A stretch of DNA of 64,000 nt from Brachionus manjavacas (GCA_019054805.1 JAHQIY010000012.1:1550001-1614000); one strand, 5' to 3'; positions 31,101 to 43,657 are shown, counted from the first letter of the stretch. The notes: generated by a model from the letters alone, not told the origin. Program-made: numbers and translations.

Positions 31101-34100
31101 AACAGTCTGAACTTGAGACTTGTAACTTTTAAACAACTCTGCAAAAGTACTTTAAATAATTAAAATAATTTTCAAAGTTTGTGCAGAGTATACTAAATTG
31201 AGTGAAACAAGCTTTGTAGGTTTTGTGAAGTTCAGTACAAAAGAACAGAACAAAGTGAAAAAAATTTAAATAACTTTTTTTTCTAAAAGTCTAAAATTAG
31301 TTTTGTGAATTCAGCATGGTGCAACATTCAAAGTTGCATCATCAGTAAAAGTCTGCTAAACTCTGCAAATCTAGCACTCTTTGATACAACTTTGTATGCT
31401 GGGGTTGTGAAGTTCGTTTCAATTCGATCTTTTCAATTCAGAAAAACTTGAATAGCTCTTTTACTAAAAGAGATAATTTAGTTCTGTAAGATGCTTAATT
31501 ATAAGCAAATTTGCTTAATGCAGTAAAATAAGTCTGCAAAATACTCTGCAATTTTCTGCAATTTTCTGCAATTTGCACACCATTAAAAAGTATTCTAATC
31601 AAGTGTGTAATTACATTGCAGAGTTTTTGCAGACATATATTTTTGGATTGAGCAAAGTTGCTTAACCACTAAGCATTTCATAGAAGTAAATTATCTCTTT
31701 TAGTAAAAAAGTTATTCAAGTTTTTCTGAATTGAAACGATCGAATTGAAATGAACTTAACAACCCCTTGTATGCTGCACTCTTAACCATTATTACTCTTA
31801 TTCCATTTAAAGAACTAAGTTTAAATTCTAGATAAAAAGTTATTCAATTTTTTTTTTTTTTTTTTTGTTCTTTTTATTATTATGTACTGAATTTCACAAA
31901 ACCGCTTTGTTCTTTACAAACTTTGAGCTAATGACAACAGAAAATCATTCATATTTAAAATAATTGTTTCTGTTATAACCCAAATTTAATTTTCTATTAA
32001 ACTTTAGTTATACACAGTTACAATTCATTTTTTTTCAACAATTACAGTAGCTATTATTTTCTAGTCATATATAAGTGCTTGTTTTTCATTTATTATTTGA
32101 AGATTCCAATTTATTTCAAATAAACAATTTATTCTTTAAATTAATTTCTTTTATTGTTTGGTCTCTCAACCACAGCATAAAGGGAGTTATTAAATTAATA
32201 CTGGTCTATGCACAAAAAGATAAAAAAACAAAACACACTTATTACACTTCTGATTTTGTTGCAAAATTCACTGTAACAAAAAAAAATTCTACTCACTCTT
32301 ATATAGCTGATTATAAGTTAATTAAAAAAATATAATTATTGAAAGCTAGAAAATTAAATCACTTCTATAATTGTAGCAAAAGTCTTGACTTTGCGTAGGA
32401 TTCCTTGAACTCGGCTTTAATCCTTGATTTAGTAAGCATTTCTTTGATTCTGGGCAATAGTCAAAGCTTTTGCAGTTGAAACCATCTGAGGTGACACATA
32501 AAAAACTGCACTGCTCTACATCGGGTCCAGAAAAAACCAAATCGGCTTCAAGGCTAATATTGGCCGAAGATGTGAAGGAAAAATCTGACAGATAATCGCG
32601 CCAATAATGCGAACATATAAGGTCATCTATAAAGCCGTCTTCTGAATCACTTAGAACATGATTTTCACTCAGAAAACAAAAACTCAATTCTGGACAAAAA
32701 TTGAACGATCTGCAATGAATGTCTCTTTGGTTGTCGCATTTAGATGCACAATCGCTAGCTGTCTTTATATTTTCGACTTTGAGATCTTTTTTATTTATGT
32801 AGGATTTTGTTGGATACTCATTATAATGATACAAAGAATCCTCTTTATTTATTTAGAAATTAATAAACTTGAAAATAAGTTTTTTTTAATTTACTTTCAT
32901 AGACATCGCATTCATTTGATTCAAAAAAATCAGCTGGATCCGAACTGACTTTTGATTTACTAAGCCGACAGTCTCCATGTAAATAGCAAAAGTCAAACGA
33001 GATACATTCAAAGCCAAGTTCTTCATTGCATGCTTTGGCACAGTCGTCAATACTTAATTGACTGTAAGTTGTGTCAATTTTATTCCTGAATGATTTACCA
33101 GTGTATTTGCGATTAAATTTTGCCAAAACTTGGGCTAAAACAATAAATGGAATAAATGTCAACTTTTATGCAACAGAATAACTTTATTTTGCAGTCTATT
33201 ATTTTTTCTAGACTTGAAATCAATAGGATGTTTAAATAGAATTCAAATAAATTTAAATTTGAAAATAAAAGAAATGGCTTTTATTTAAATGATAAGTATT
33301 TTAATTACGGTTGTTTAGTAAAAAATAATATTGAATAGGTAAATATTTATTTTTTATTTTTTTATTTAAAAAATAATTTAGGCAAAGCCTAAGCCGAAAC
33401 ATTAACCCCTTGCCATGTGAATTGTGTGACGAATTAATGAAAAATTCAAGAGAGTTAAAACTTTACATGTCAGATAAAACATAAAAACTGAATCTTTTCT
33501 ACAGCAATTAAATTTTCTTTAATAAATTAAAAATATTTTTTTTCAATTTGTTCATCAGGAAAAATTCTTGTTCATTTAATTTTTTGAATAATTTATGATT
33601 TTTTTGGAACATGTCTTTGGTGAGCATCTTTTTTTACCTAGTCACCTTGAGTCGATTGTTCAGATAATTTGTGAATCAATGTTCACATAGTCGACAAGAC
33701 CCTTTATTTAGAAATAAATATATTTGGTTTCGTTTTTGTTTAGAAAAAATAGAGAATAATTTTAATAATTTTATTCAAGTCGTTTTTCTTTTTTTTTTAA
33801 CAAATTCACTGAAAAATTTAAAATTTAACTTAAATCTAATTTAACATTTTGGTTAAAATTATTTAGTTTCAAAAATATTTTTTCATGTGGCTGAAAGGAA
33901 GGACTAAGTTTCCATTCCAACCGGCCAAGGCTTTGCCGAACTATATTTTAAATAAATAAATAAATAAAAAATTAAATAATTGATTATTTTAGTTGGTTAA
34001 ACCCACAGTTATTTAAATTTCACTAGTCTTAACACTCAAAGGACCGGCTATTTTTGACAAAAAAATTTGTTTAATTGTTGCATTCGTATCATTAAAGTCT

Positions 34101-37100
34101 GTAATATGAAAAGCAGAATATTTAAAAGACCTTTGTAAAAAAAAGCTATAAAAAAATATTAAAACATGTAGATATGATTGATTTTTAACTAAAAAACTAA
34201 ATTTGAAATTTTGAAATTCCTTTGAGTGTTAAGTTAAGACCCGTTTTTTTTAAGTCCTGACTTAGACTTTAGCCAGGCCGCCACTAGTATTTAAAAACTG
34301 TGTAAAACATTAGACACTGAATCTTATTATATATTAATTGATTAGTATAATAAATATTTCGATCAGTATTTAATATATATGCGACACATAATCTGGAATA
34401 CTTGATGCCATTTTAATATTTTTTGTTTTTGAAAAATTTAATTTGCAAAATGTCTTATCTTTACATAGCATTTTCATTAAAATACTAATCGGTACTAGTT
34501 TATTACCGATTATGTCAATTAAATTCTGATTGACCCTATTAATTACTAATCAACCGGATATTGATCAAAAAATACTGATCATATATATTAATTATTAACT
34601 TTCAATTTTAATTAAATTCTGGTCATATACTGACAAATTTTATCATGTTTTCAAAAAAAAGCTCTTTTTATAAATATTTTTATTTGGCATCTTTTAGACT
34701 CTTGAATGTCAATTACTCAAAGGACTTCCTGTTCTCACCGGTACTGAAACTTCGAATGCTAGTTTGATACATCAAATCTTGATTAAATTGAGCTTAAAAT
34801 ATTAAATTGTTTTCTTTTGAGGGTTTTTCCAGAAGTTAAAATGAAAAATCCTCAAAAATTAAATGATTTTGTGAAGAAATTGAAATTTTTATAATTCTGT
34901 TAAAATACCTTTAGACCAAAATAATTTATTTGCCTAAAATTTTACTCAAACACTGAATAGATTCTAAAATTTTTAATAAAAGACTTTTGAAATCGAATTT
35001 ATTTTCATAATTTTGTAAAATTTAACATATGGTTTCTTTCCTGAAAAGGATCTTACTAAATTTACTATAAATGAAGTACAAAAAGTTTATCATTCAAAAG
35101 AATATAGCTCAAGGTTCCTCATTTTCTGTTCATCTTTCGTTAGCTGTTTTTTTAATTTTTTAATCAAGGGTCTCATCCATTCTAAAGTCCATGAGTTTGT
35201 GTGTAATGTTTTACGTTTGATGTAAATAATTTATTAACTTTTCGAACCTAGACTTAGACAAACTTATAGGTGTTAAATTCTTAGTTATTGTTTTTTTTTT
35301 TATTTTATTTTAATTTTTAACCATGGCTGCTAAAACCTATTAAAAATAATGTTTTTTTTTGAAAAAGAATTGTTTAAAGGGTCAATATTGAAAAACATTC
35401 CAGTGTTTTTATGCTGTCTAATGCTCAAAATATCTACTTACTAGTTCCATATCTGTTTTCATCTTTTGAAACAAGCTCAATGTTTTCTGCTTGGAGAATT
35501 ATTGTGGGAAAAGATTGATCTAAAACTTTGAGAGGAAGAGAAAACTGTCCTGACAAAACATTATCTTGCAAAATTCTCCAAACTTCAGCTTCATTTCTGG
35601 AATAAAAACCTTCTAATGTATTTCCTAGAAATAAAAAAATTATTTTAATGAAATTTTCGTCATTTTTAGATTGATTACTAGAATAATGAATGTAATCTTG
35701 TTTTGAGCTTACTGTTCCATTCACACTATGTTTAGTATTTAAATAACAATCTAGTATTAAAATTTAATTTTATTTATTTTTATTTAAAAAAAAAGAATTT
35801 CATTTACTTAAAGTGTTGATGCCAAAGTCAAAGCTTAAACATTTGAGATCTCTGACACAGTAAGCAGCGCATTGTTCAGGGGATGTCAAATTTTTTAAAA
35901 CTGCTATGGACGAAGATAATAGCCAGTATTTGGGCAGAGCTGTGAACATGGTAATTGGTGGTGGTTGAGGTAAAATTGATGATCGAACATACAAATAGCC
36001 ATCAGAACTGGCACTTACTTTTGGAGAGCTGAATCGAGTAAAAGACTCGCCTGTCACATGATTTAGCATCAGAATAAAATCAAACTTGAACAAAGTTTGA
36101 TCTCTAATGTCATCTTGTGTTAGACCTAATTCTAAATGAAAGAGATAATTTTTTTCAAAGCTAAATTTACTTAAATTTCACTTTTGTACGGAAATTTTAT
36201 TTTAAAATCATATGTTAATTGGTCGTTAAAGCATTGGGTTACGTCAAGCTGGTCAAAGGATTGCGTAGAAGAGTCGTAATCAAAAAATGAAGAATAGATC
36301 ACATCCTTTGTTGAATTTAGAAATAAATTAAAATTTTTCATTTAAATGTTTGACTTTTGAAAGAAAGCAGGTAGTTAAAAACAATTTTTTTAAAAAAGCC
36401 TTCATTTAGTTGCTTTAAAATGGTTCAAAGAGTTTTCAAGAATTTAAGTAAATATAATGGGTGTTCAAAAAAGATTGGTAAAAATTGTTCTCAAACTCGC
36501 TTTCCCAACTAGAATATCAAAAATTTCTTCTTTCTCTTGCCCAGTTTAAAGTGCTCAATGGCAAGTTTATCTAATTTCAGCAGACTTTTGTTTATTCATT
36601 TTGATTTTTTAAATTTTACATAAGACTTTAAGTTTTTTAAATTTTTTAGATATAAAATGAGTTTAGTTTTTTGAAAAAATATTGAAAATTATTTTTTTAG
36701 CCTTTAAATAATTCATTTAGATTTTAAACTTATTTCATTGTGATACAAACATCTCCAAAATACCTTAAAAGGATAATTTTTGACTCTTTCAAAATTTGGT
36801 TAAAAATTAGAGTTTTTTGCAATAACTTTTGATATAAAAGTCACAATTAAAATTAAATATGGTTTATTTTTTTGTGTTTGATTATGAAATATATCCAATT
36901 TTGAAATAACATTGAAAAAGTGCGATGTTTCAAATACTTTTTTCTTTTTTAGAAAAAAAATAATTATAAGTTAATATATAATTTTAAGTTCACCAACGCG
37001 CACTAGTTCCTTCCACCTTTTTTTATTGTATATTTCTTCTTTTTTAATTTTTCATTGTAATTCTATTTAAATTGTAATTTTATTTGATTTGTAATAGTAT

Positions 37101-40100
37101 TTAAACTGTAATCTATTTACAGTCATCCCTCGATAATCCGAACATTAAATATTTCTGAAATTTTCTTCGGAATAGCGAAATTTCGGATATGCGGTAATCC
37201 GAATAATGGTAAAAAGTAGAAAAACTTCGGATTAAGAAAATTTAAACTTTATTTATACGAAAAAAAATACAAAAATAACATTAAGTTTATAATTTTGATT
37301 AATTAAATTAAAATTTCTAACGGTTAATAAATTTATATTCTAACAAAAGTATCCAAGCTAGTCTGTTTTTTGTCCAACTTACAAAATCTCAATTTATTAG
37401 TCAATTGCATAAAATGAATAAATTCATCTTCGGTAAAACATTTTTTTTGTTCATTATATTTAATTAAATTATCCAAAGACTCGACTAAATCAGAATAAGA
37501 TCAGAATAATAATTCAACTCTTTTCCTTGGCGGAGTAGGTGACATTTTTTTTCTGAACGTTTGACTTATTAAATAAACACTTGTTTTTTTACTTTTTTTA
37601 TAATTGAAAATAACGTAAGTAATTTTCGAAATGATTTTATAACACTGAAACAATAAAATTATATAAATTTTAGCAGTTTCAACTCAACATTTTTTCTAAA
37701 TTTTCTTCGGATTAGAGAATTTCGAATCTTCGGATTAAAGAGTGAAAATAACATGTATTTTACATGTAACAGCTTTTATTTCCTAATTTTTCTTCGGATT
37801 TGCGAATTCTTCGGGATATCGAACTTCGGATTAAAGAGTTTTGACTGTATTATGTAATTCTATTTTTGTATTCTTGCATATTTTTCCTTTGTAAAATTCT
37901 TGTACATAATACTTACTTAATTCTACACAATACTTTCTAAGATTAAATTAAACAATGACTCTTACTGAACTAAAAAAAAAAAATTTATTTGTCTGTTATT
38001 TTCCATCTTTTCTGCGCGATTTCGGCTACCATAAATGTCCTCCTAGTAGTTCATCTGAGCAAGCTTGCTTGCTGTAGCTTATTCTTATTATTATTATTAT
38101 TATTATATTAAGCATGAAAAGCTTTGTTTTTTTTTCATGAAAACCCTTTCGCGATCAAAAAAATTGAGTGAATTAATAGTTCACTAAAACTGAAAAAAAG
38201 AATTTTTCGCGTAATAGGTGAACCAGAGTTGCTTTAAAGTCCAAGTCATTAAAAAAAAAGTCTTTGGCTCGGAATTTTGAAAAAAAAAGTCCGGACTTGG
38301 ACTTGACTTGAAACTTGTGACTTTTAAAAAACTCTGAGATGAACTATGATTCACCTATCCAGCTAGACCAAGTTTTTCAACGTTTGAATATAAATATTTA
38401 TCTAAATAAACTGTTTATATTTTTAATTATTTTTTTTACTTTATTTTTTATTTCATATATTTTTATTCTGAGGAAGCATTAGCTCGGTAAAGATAACAAA
38501 TAAATAAATAAATTTTTTAAAAGTTAAAAAAAGAACTTACAAAATTTTTTCCAAATTTCCATTAAAAATTAAATTCATTCTATTACACTAAAGAGTTTAA
38601 TTCCAAATAAGAAAATGCTTGCAATATTAACTTAAAATTATTTTTTTATTTGAGAAAGTCGAAAAAATCTTAAAATCAAAACATGCTAGCACACGGGGTC
38701 TTTTTATCAATGGTCATGGCTAAATAGCCTATTTGAAGGGGAAAAAAAAGACAACTTTAATTTTATAAAGATCTTTAACTTTTAATGTTCAAAATTTCAG
38801 AACTTTTGAATATTACCTTTAAATTTTTCTTTAAAGAACAAAAACACGCCAACCGTTTGTGAACACGTGTAGGTTTTAGACATAAACTTAGCTCGGCACA
38901 GATCGATAAAGCGTTTGCCAAACATAAGCCAAGGTCTTTGGATAAGCCCGAAGAAATTGTCTCAAGTATTTTTATTTATGTACCCAAAAATATCAATGCA
39001 TAATAGAATAAATAAAGGAATGAAAAATAAAGGCGGTTAAAATCTAATAATTTTATTTAAGTAGATAGTAAAAAGAAAAAGTTAAATGTTCTATTTCTCT
39101 AAATTTTTTAAACGAATTAGAGATAATGTTCAAAAGGCTTTGAGCTTTGGCTAGTTCTTCTACAATAGAACATAAGTGTAAAATTTTAAATAATAATAAA
39201 ACAACTTTTTTCAAATCAATTTTATATTGTAAGACAGGCTAAAGTGGATTTTTATTTTTAAAATTATTAAAAAAAATGATAAGATGATAAGTCTCTGATT
39301 TGCTGCACAATTCTAAATGGATTCTTGGCCTGTTTCTGTCTAAGACCCTATTAACCAGAGGGAAAATCTAATTTTCAGAGCAAATTTTCTAAAAAACTCT
39401 TAATTCTTAGCTAATCTTATTAAATTTTTACAAAAAGATGGACTTGAATTTTTTTAAAACATAAAAATAAAGACTTTTTATCATCTCTTACCTATTTTAA
39501 AATAATTGATAAAAATTTACTTTATTTTCCTTTATCCATAGACTCACTGGAACATTTATATCCATGTGATTAGTTTGTTGAAAAGAAAACTCGCTACGTG
39601 AAAAAGCGTATTCAGAAATGAAAGTTTTGTTGGCACTGCTTCGATCAGATATAAATATATCACTGGGAACATTATTGACCTTTCTCTCGCCTGTGTACAC
39701 ATAATCTGAGTCTAGAAGCAAAAAGCTTTCTGGTGATTTTAGTCTGATGACATAGGAGCCGTCCACATTCAACATTGAATCGGTGAAGTTTTTGTCCGAG
39801 TCAAAGCTTAAAACTGGTATACCAGTTATTGAGCAATTTTTAAAGTTTTTATTGTATGTGAAAGAAACTCCAATATTATAATCATGGACAGTGATCAATG
39901 GATCTTGGGAATAAAATGTCTCTGCTTCCTTAATCGAATTGCGCCTTTCATATCTCACTACTTTGAATAAGTCATTGTATGACAAGTCTTTTATGTAACT
40001 TGTGTGTCCATTTGAAGTCATTTCTTCTGAAAATTTGAATTGTTTGGTGATATTAGGAGTTGGAAGAGTGATTTTTCGCTTTAGGCACACAACACCTGGA

Positions 40101-43100
40101 GGAGTCTTTTTCCAATTAAAAAAAAATTAGCTTTAAAATTTGATTGAGAGAAAAAAATTAAAATTTACCATGAAAGCATCATTCGAACTTTCATTAACTC
40201 TGAAATCATAAAAATCATAAACATCGGAAAAATTGACCAGATTTGATTTATCGTCAGTTCTAGTACCATTTAAAACAGCTCTTAAAGGAATCCGTGTAAA
40301 CTGCAAATTAAAATTCGGCATCGAATAGTTATATCCTTTTTAAATGATAAAATAAAATAAAAAATTCAATTTTTGAAATTATTTTTTACTATTAAATGAG
40401 GAAAAATTTAGTTTAATTTTTTATGAATTAATTAAAAAAATTATTAATAAAATATATTTAATAATTAAACAAAAAAAACCTTTTGCAGTTTATTTTGTTT
40501 CAGAGCACGATTAAAAATCGAAAATTAAATATTATTAAAAAATTTAAAAATCATAGTTTTAGTTAAGTTTTCAAAACAAAATACTTAGTTTTCTTTTTTT
40601 TGGGAATTTTTATTTAATTTAAAATAAAGCAATAATTTTTTTAATTTTTTCATCTATACAATTTTTAGCGCTGGACCATTAAAGAAAATAATTTTTATTT
40701 TTTACAAAAATCTCAAGCTTAGAAGTCGCATTATACTTAAAAAAACACATCTTTAAGGGATACGATATAAGTTAAGCCATCGAAACCCTTGAAGATAAAT
40801 ATTCGGAATATTTTAACATGGGTGAGATGGTGTTTATTGCATGAACCAAAGCTCTGTTTCGGTTTATTAGGCTGCAATATTAAATGAGGGAATTCGGTAA
40901 TTAGAGATTAAAAAATTTCATAAAAAACTAAACTGAATAATGAGTTTAAAAAAAAAATTAAATTATTAATCTTGATAGGCATTTAATGTATTGAAGCATT
41001 GAATGTATCTATAAGTAAGGTGCCCCAAATCATAAACACACGTTAGCTAGGATTATCAAAAATTCACCCCAAAAACTTTTTTTAGGTTAATTATGACGCA
41101 GAATTCGATTTTATTAGTGAAAAAGTTGGGTTCTTATATCTTATACCCGAGATTCAGGGGGGGGGGGGGTTCAAAAAAACGTTTTGTTTCATAAAATGTG
41201 AAGCATATAGAAATCTACTTTTTTTTTTTTTTTTTTTTATGAAAATTTACCCTAAATTTACTCGGATTAGTCGTTTTTTATCATCCATTAGTTTATTTTC
41301 CCTTTTTTTTTGGCGATTTTTAGAAAAAAATGTTTTTTTTTTAAATATGCCTTTAAATTTTATTTCGTATATAAGACTTTTTTCAAGTAGGGTGATTTTT
41401 GGCTTAAATTAAAGCTAATTTATTAAGAAATAGGAATAGGTGGGCTTTTTGGATAATATTGTCTATTTAGTAAAATACAAGCATTTAAAGATACTTATGT
41501 AATAAATATAAAGTTTTTAGATAGATTCATATAGGAAATTTATTGTTCTGAATATATTAATGTATTAAAATCTTTGCTTTTTTTATGAGAAATAACTTTA
41601 CTACTCGATTTTGCTCCAAATAGCTTTTCTAAGACATTTTGATAGCTTGCACCACTTTGATACATTTCCAAAGCTCTCCAGAATCTATTCCATAGCTTAA
41701 TATTCAAATCTATATTTTTATATTCATTTATGGCCTCTAAAATTAAGTCTAAGAACTTGTTGAAATCTTGATCATTTTTTTTTAATATTTTACTGATTTT
41801 AAATCTAAATAGAATGCTTTTAAGACAAGATATCAACAAACCCCCATCTATTTCTATAGAGGAGACTTAGTTCTCTTAAATAAAAAAAAATTATCTATTT
41901 TGAAATAATTTTACGGGAGAAATAAAACGCCAAAAATGCTAAATCATCGAATTTTTTCAAAACTTTGCGTTTAAATTGTTAGGGATTTTTATTGAATGGG
42001 TGAAAAAAAATACACAAGATTAGAAAGTACATTTCCTCTACTATCTGAAGAAAAAAAAATTAAGTTTCCAAGTCAGTTTAATTTTTCGAAAAAATCAGTT
42101 CAAACTTATGCACTAAATTTGTATTTTTATTTCATGCAATTCAGCAAAAATAAGATGACATATGAAAAAAATGATTTCAGATTCGAGTTCTACGCACAAA
42201 ATTACATTAGATTTCAAATTTTTGGAAAATATAAAAATTTTAAATCCAAAACTAGTGTTTATGACTTGGGACACCTTAAAAAAAGTATTTTATTTTTTTT
42301 CCAAAATTCACAATGTCGCTAAAAATTCTTAAAAAAAGATTAAATGGTTCAAATAGATTAAACTCTTGGTTCTCTGTAAAAATTTTATTTATAATTTTTG
42401 CTTTAATTGAATAAACTTAGTCTACATTAAATTTTTGGGTCTACAAAATTAAAAGAATAAATTAATCGAATATTAGTCAAAGCTTTCAAATTTATTTAAA
42501 TTTAAATCAATTTAAAAAAGGCATTTTATTCTGCTAATATAAAAAATGTAAATATTAAGACATTTTTAGATTAAATAGTAAATTTGAAGTTACAAAATTT
42601 TTAAATTAAAAAATATGAATTAATATTTAAAGATTGTAATACAAATTTTTATACAAAAAAAAAAGTGATAGTAAAAATCAAAATGCTTATTTTAAATATG
42701 ATTTTTGTTGTAACAGTCAAGTGCTTTCGCTAAAGTTTTAAGTTTCCATCTAACTTTTCTATAATCATAGTCTTTGGAAAAGTTAAAATCATTTAATTAT
42801 TTATTACTTATAAATATCAGCATCAATTTTCAAAAATATTTCCTGAAAATTAAAAATATTTAATTCTTAGAAATTTTAAATTCTATTTCAAAATTTAGTC
42901 CTAATAAATGTCAAATTTTAAATGATCTTTTGATAAAAATCTATGAAAAGATTAAAAAAATTAATATTGAAAAAATTGCGTCTCTTACCTGCAAAATAAA
43001 AGGTGACTGAAAAATTTGAATTTATGGCTGGAATGTATTGACAACTTACATACACATCTGCAACTATTCCTCTCACCAATGCTTTTCCATTGTAATACTT

Positions 43101-43657
43101 GAAAAAAATAAAAATAAATATTTCAAAATTTTGAATTTTTATTAAAAAACTTGATCGCCTTTAAAATTCAACGCGTTATAGGCACTATCTGGCTCAATAT
43201 AACTATCATTTATTTTTTTAAAACCAAATAAATAGTTTATTAGTGTGACATCAGTCAAAGTGAAGGAGTCACAAGTTTTTGGGCTATACGACAACGAGTC
43301 ACCTTCGACAGTGGTGCCAGTTGTTTCATTAGCAAATGCTTTTGAAAGATTTTAAATTTAGGTTCTAACTTCGTAGTGCTTACCAAAAGTGATATGGATT
43401 TGGTTAGTAGGATAGTCGAATATATAATGGGTCTCAAGGTTATTATGCTGGTCGATGATGGCAGCTTTGCGTTTAGTAAAATCATAGAACATTCGACGGG
43501 AAGTCGATTGTTTTAAATTAGAATTTATTTCGACTCTGGTCTGAAAAACAGAGGGAAGTTCTGGCTTGGATGGAGCAAAAGGTAATGGAGGTGGAAACTG
43601 ACATGAGTCAGTCAAAACTGCACCGATACACAATACTAGCAAATATAAAGTTAGCAT
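28162..43657 (-). CDS. LolA-like/PAN-apple domain protein with signal peptide and TM segment, 13 exons, 967 aa
   Basis: Minus-strand exons: 43657-43384, 43338-43151, 43097-42989, 40335-40169, 40105-39521, 36305-36182, 36131-35808, 35750-35679, 35624-35442, 33134-32895, 32842-32363, 28369-28310, 28259-28162. They total 2904 nt, all in phase. Residues 1-16 are a signal peptide (MLTLYLLVLCIGAVLT). Residues about 30-245 and 250-480 carry two blocks of the LolA-like type known from large metazoan extracellular proteins: RRMFYDFTKRKAAI, KTCDSF, NYLFGFKK, GKALVRGIVADVYV, the linker TPPGVVC, then FDQLDVTQCF. Four PAN/apple-type Cys modules follow (SPEQCAAYCVRDLKC, DDCAKACNE, SDCASKCDN, EQCSFLC). Residues about 935-960 are a membrane helix with a short basic tail (YMKRKNMI). 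Eight introns are 45-63 nt and four are 2.3-4.0 kb. A minus-strand AATAAA lies near 28100-28105. The product is predicted to be a surface protein; its ligand is unknown. One gene rather than several is inferred from the phase match. Confidence 0.85.
28915..29850 (+). mobile_element. LINE fragment, Jockey-like, internally deleted
   Basis: The segment starts in the RT palm (ITAGVPQGSLISPLLF, then SIYINDIPK), skips the catalytic FADD, and continues ELEQWHIKWKTKISVEKP, FLGIKFDS, then LQAIQNTAVISVLKL to SYFFPET. The 3' UTR ends CCTAGCTCGGTTCAGAAAAC and AAATAAATAAAAT. It is the same family as the LINE at 15657-19630 or a close relative, in opposite orientation to the host gene. Confidence 0.8.
29897..30066 (+). 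other. Exon-like coding piece of unknown origin
   Basis: After a good acceptor (TTATCTCTCTTCAAG) an open frame runs to TAA: QVIVQPSNFSIQQ, then SSEQLSDSLEQPPPSQ, KTKDNKVKNKT and VNRLANKI. It is Gln/Ser/Pro-rich with a basic end and less A/T-rich than its flanks. It lies inside the inverted-repeat element at 28602-30286, so it may be the last exon of that element's own protein. No family was recognised. Confidence 0.4.
30300..30490 (-). mobile_element. LINE 3'-end copy, strongly 5'-truncated
   Basis: Read on the minus strand it matches 29685-29850: TTTTTTTCCTGAAACTTGAA, then the UTR ending GGAGCCCTAGCTCGGTACAA and AAATAAATAAAT. Only about 190 bp remain, inverted relative to the larger copy next to it. 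Confidence 0.7.
30774..31141. mobile_element. MITE of the CAGAGTTG/AAGTC family, larger copy
   Basis: The ends CAGAGTTGTCTAAAAGTC and (reverse complement) GCAGAGTTGTTTAAAAGTT are inverted. The body contains repeated AAGTC/GACTT words shared with 38224-38336. The CAGAG terminus suggests hAT; flanking 8-mers are not convincingly duplicated here. Confidence 0.6.
31172..31926. repeat. Foldback element, arms of about 330-400 bp
   Basis: The left arm from TCAAAGTTTGTG and the right arm ending CACAAACTTTGA-like at 31926 are reverse complements over most of their length. Landmarks on both sides include TTTTGTGAA-TTCAGTAC, GAATAACTTTTT, TCAATTCAGAAAAACTTGAA, ACTAAAAGAGATAATTTA and TCTGCAAAA-ACTCTGCAAT. 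A short TCTGCAATTT triplet repeat (31548-31578) lies near the centre. No coding sequence was seen. It starts 31 bp after a CAGAGTTG MITE. Confidence 0.75.
33885..33970 (+). repeat. LINE 3' tail, GGCTGAAAGGAAG family
   Basis: GGCTGAAAGGAAGGACTAAG, then TTCCATTCCAACCGGCC and a TAAA microsatellite. It resembles 63636-63700. It lies in a long intron of the PAN/LolA gene. Confidence 0.5.
34033..34228. mobile_element. piggyBac-type MITE
   Basis: The inverted ends CACTCAAAGGA and TCCTTTGAGTG are flanked on both sides by TTAA (34029-34032 and 34229-34232), the target site of piggyBac transposons. It is 196 bp with no coding capacity, in an intron of the PAN/LolA gene. Confidence 0.8.
37120..37847 (-). 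mobile_element. Tigger/pogo-like deletion derivative
   Basis: The ends CAGTCATCCCTCGATAATCC and (reverse complement) CAGTCAAAACTCTTTAATCC are flanked by TA on both sides (37118-37119, 37848-37849). CTTCGGATT-type words recur near both ends. The minus strand near 37550-37340 encodes MSPTPPRKRVELLF, then after a stop DLVESLDNLIKYNE and a terminal KKQTSLDTFVRI, matching the C-terminal end of Tigger-type transposases. The rest of the transposase is missing. Confidence 0.8.
37985..38105 (+). repeat. LINE 3' end with (TTA)n microsatellite
   Basis: CTTGCTTGCTGTAGCTTATT followed by TTATTATT repeats. The reverse-complement arrangement at 45962-46010 (AATAATAATAATATAAGTTA, then CAACAAGCTAGCAAGC) looks like a related family tail. 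Confidence 0.4.
38224..38336. mobile_element. hAT-type MITE, short copy of the AAGTC family
   Basis: It is 113 bp with inverted ends CAGAGTTGCTTTAAAGTC and (reverse complement) CAGAGTTTTTTAAAAGTC. The flanking 8-mers AGGTGAAC and AGATGAAC differ at one base, consistent with an old hAT target duplication. The interior is made of AAGTC/GACTT words, like 30774-31141 and fragments near 26965-27010 and 34232-34275. Confidence 0.75.
38400..38516 (+). repeat. LINE 3' tail, Jockey-like family
   Basis: GAGGAAGCATTAGCTCGGTA, then AAGATAACAAATAAATAAAT. Same tail as at 24270-24312 and 59925-59975; no coding part is left. Confidence 0.6.
41018..42276. mobile_element. DNA element with 24-bp inverted termini and TA flanks
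   Basis: AGGTGCCCCAAATCATAAAC on the left and the reverse complement of the right end, AGGTGTCCCAAGTCATAAAC, match and are flanked by TA (41016-41017, 42277-42278). Inside, 41839-41540 on the minus strand encodes 99 residues (KLWNRFWRALEMYQSGA, NVLEKLFGAKSSSKV) and an open plus-strand frame covers 41996-42322. I recognise neither. A TA target fits the Tc1/mariner/pogo group. It lies in a 2.65-kb intron of the PAN/LolA gene. Confidence 0.6.

Noticed and set aside
33380-33420. Hairpin GGCAAAGCC as a separate gene regulatory element
   Set aside because: It resembles the LINE-tail sequence near 33940 (GGCTTTGCCG) in inverted form; repeat origin is simpler.
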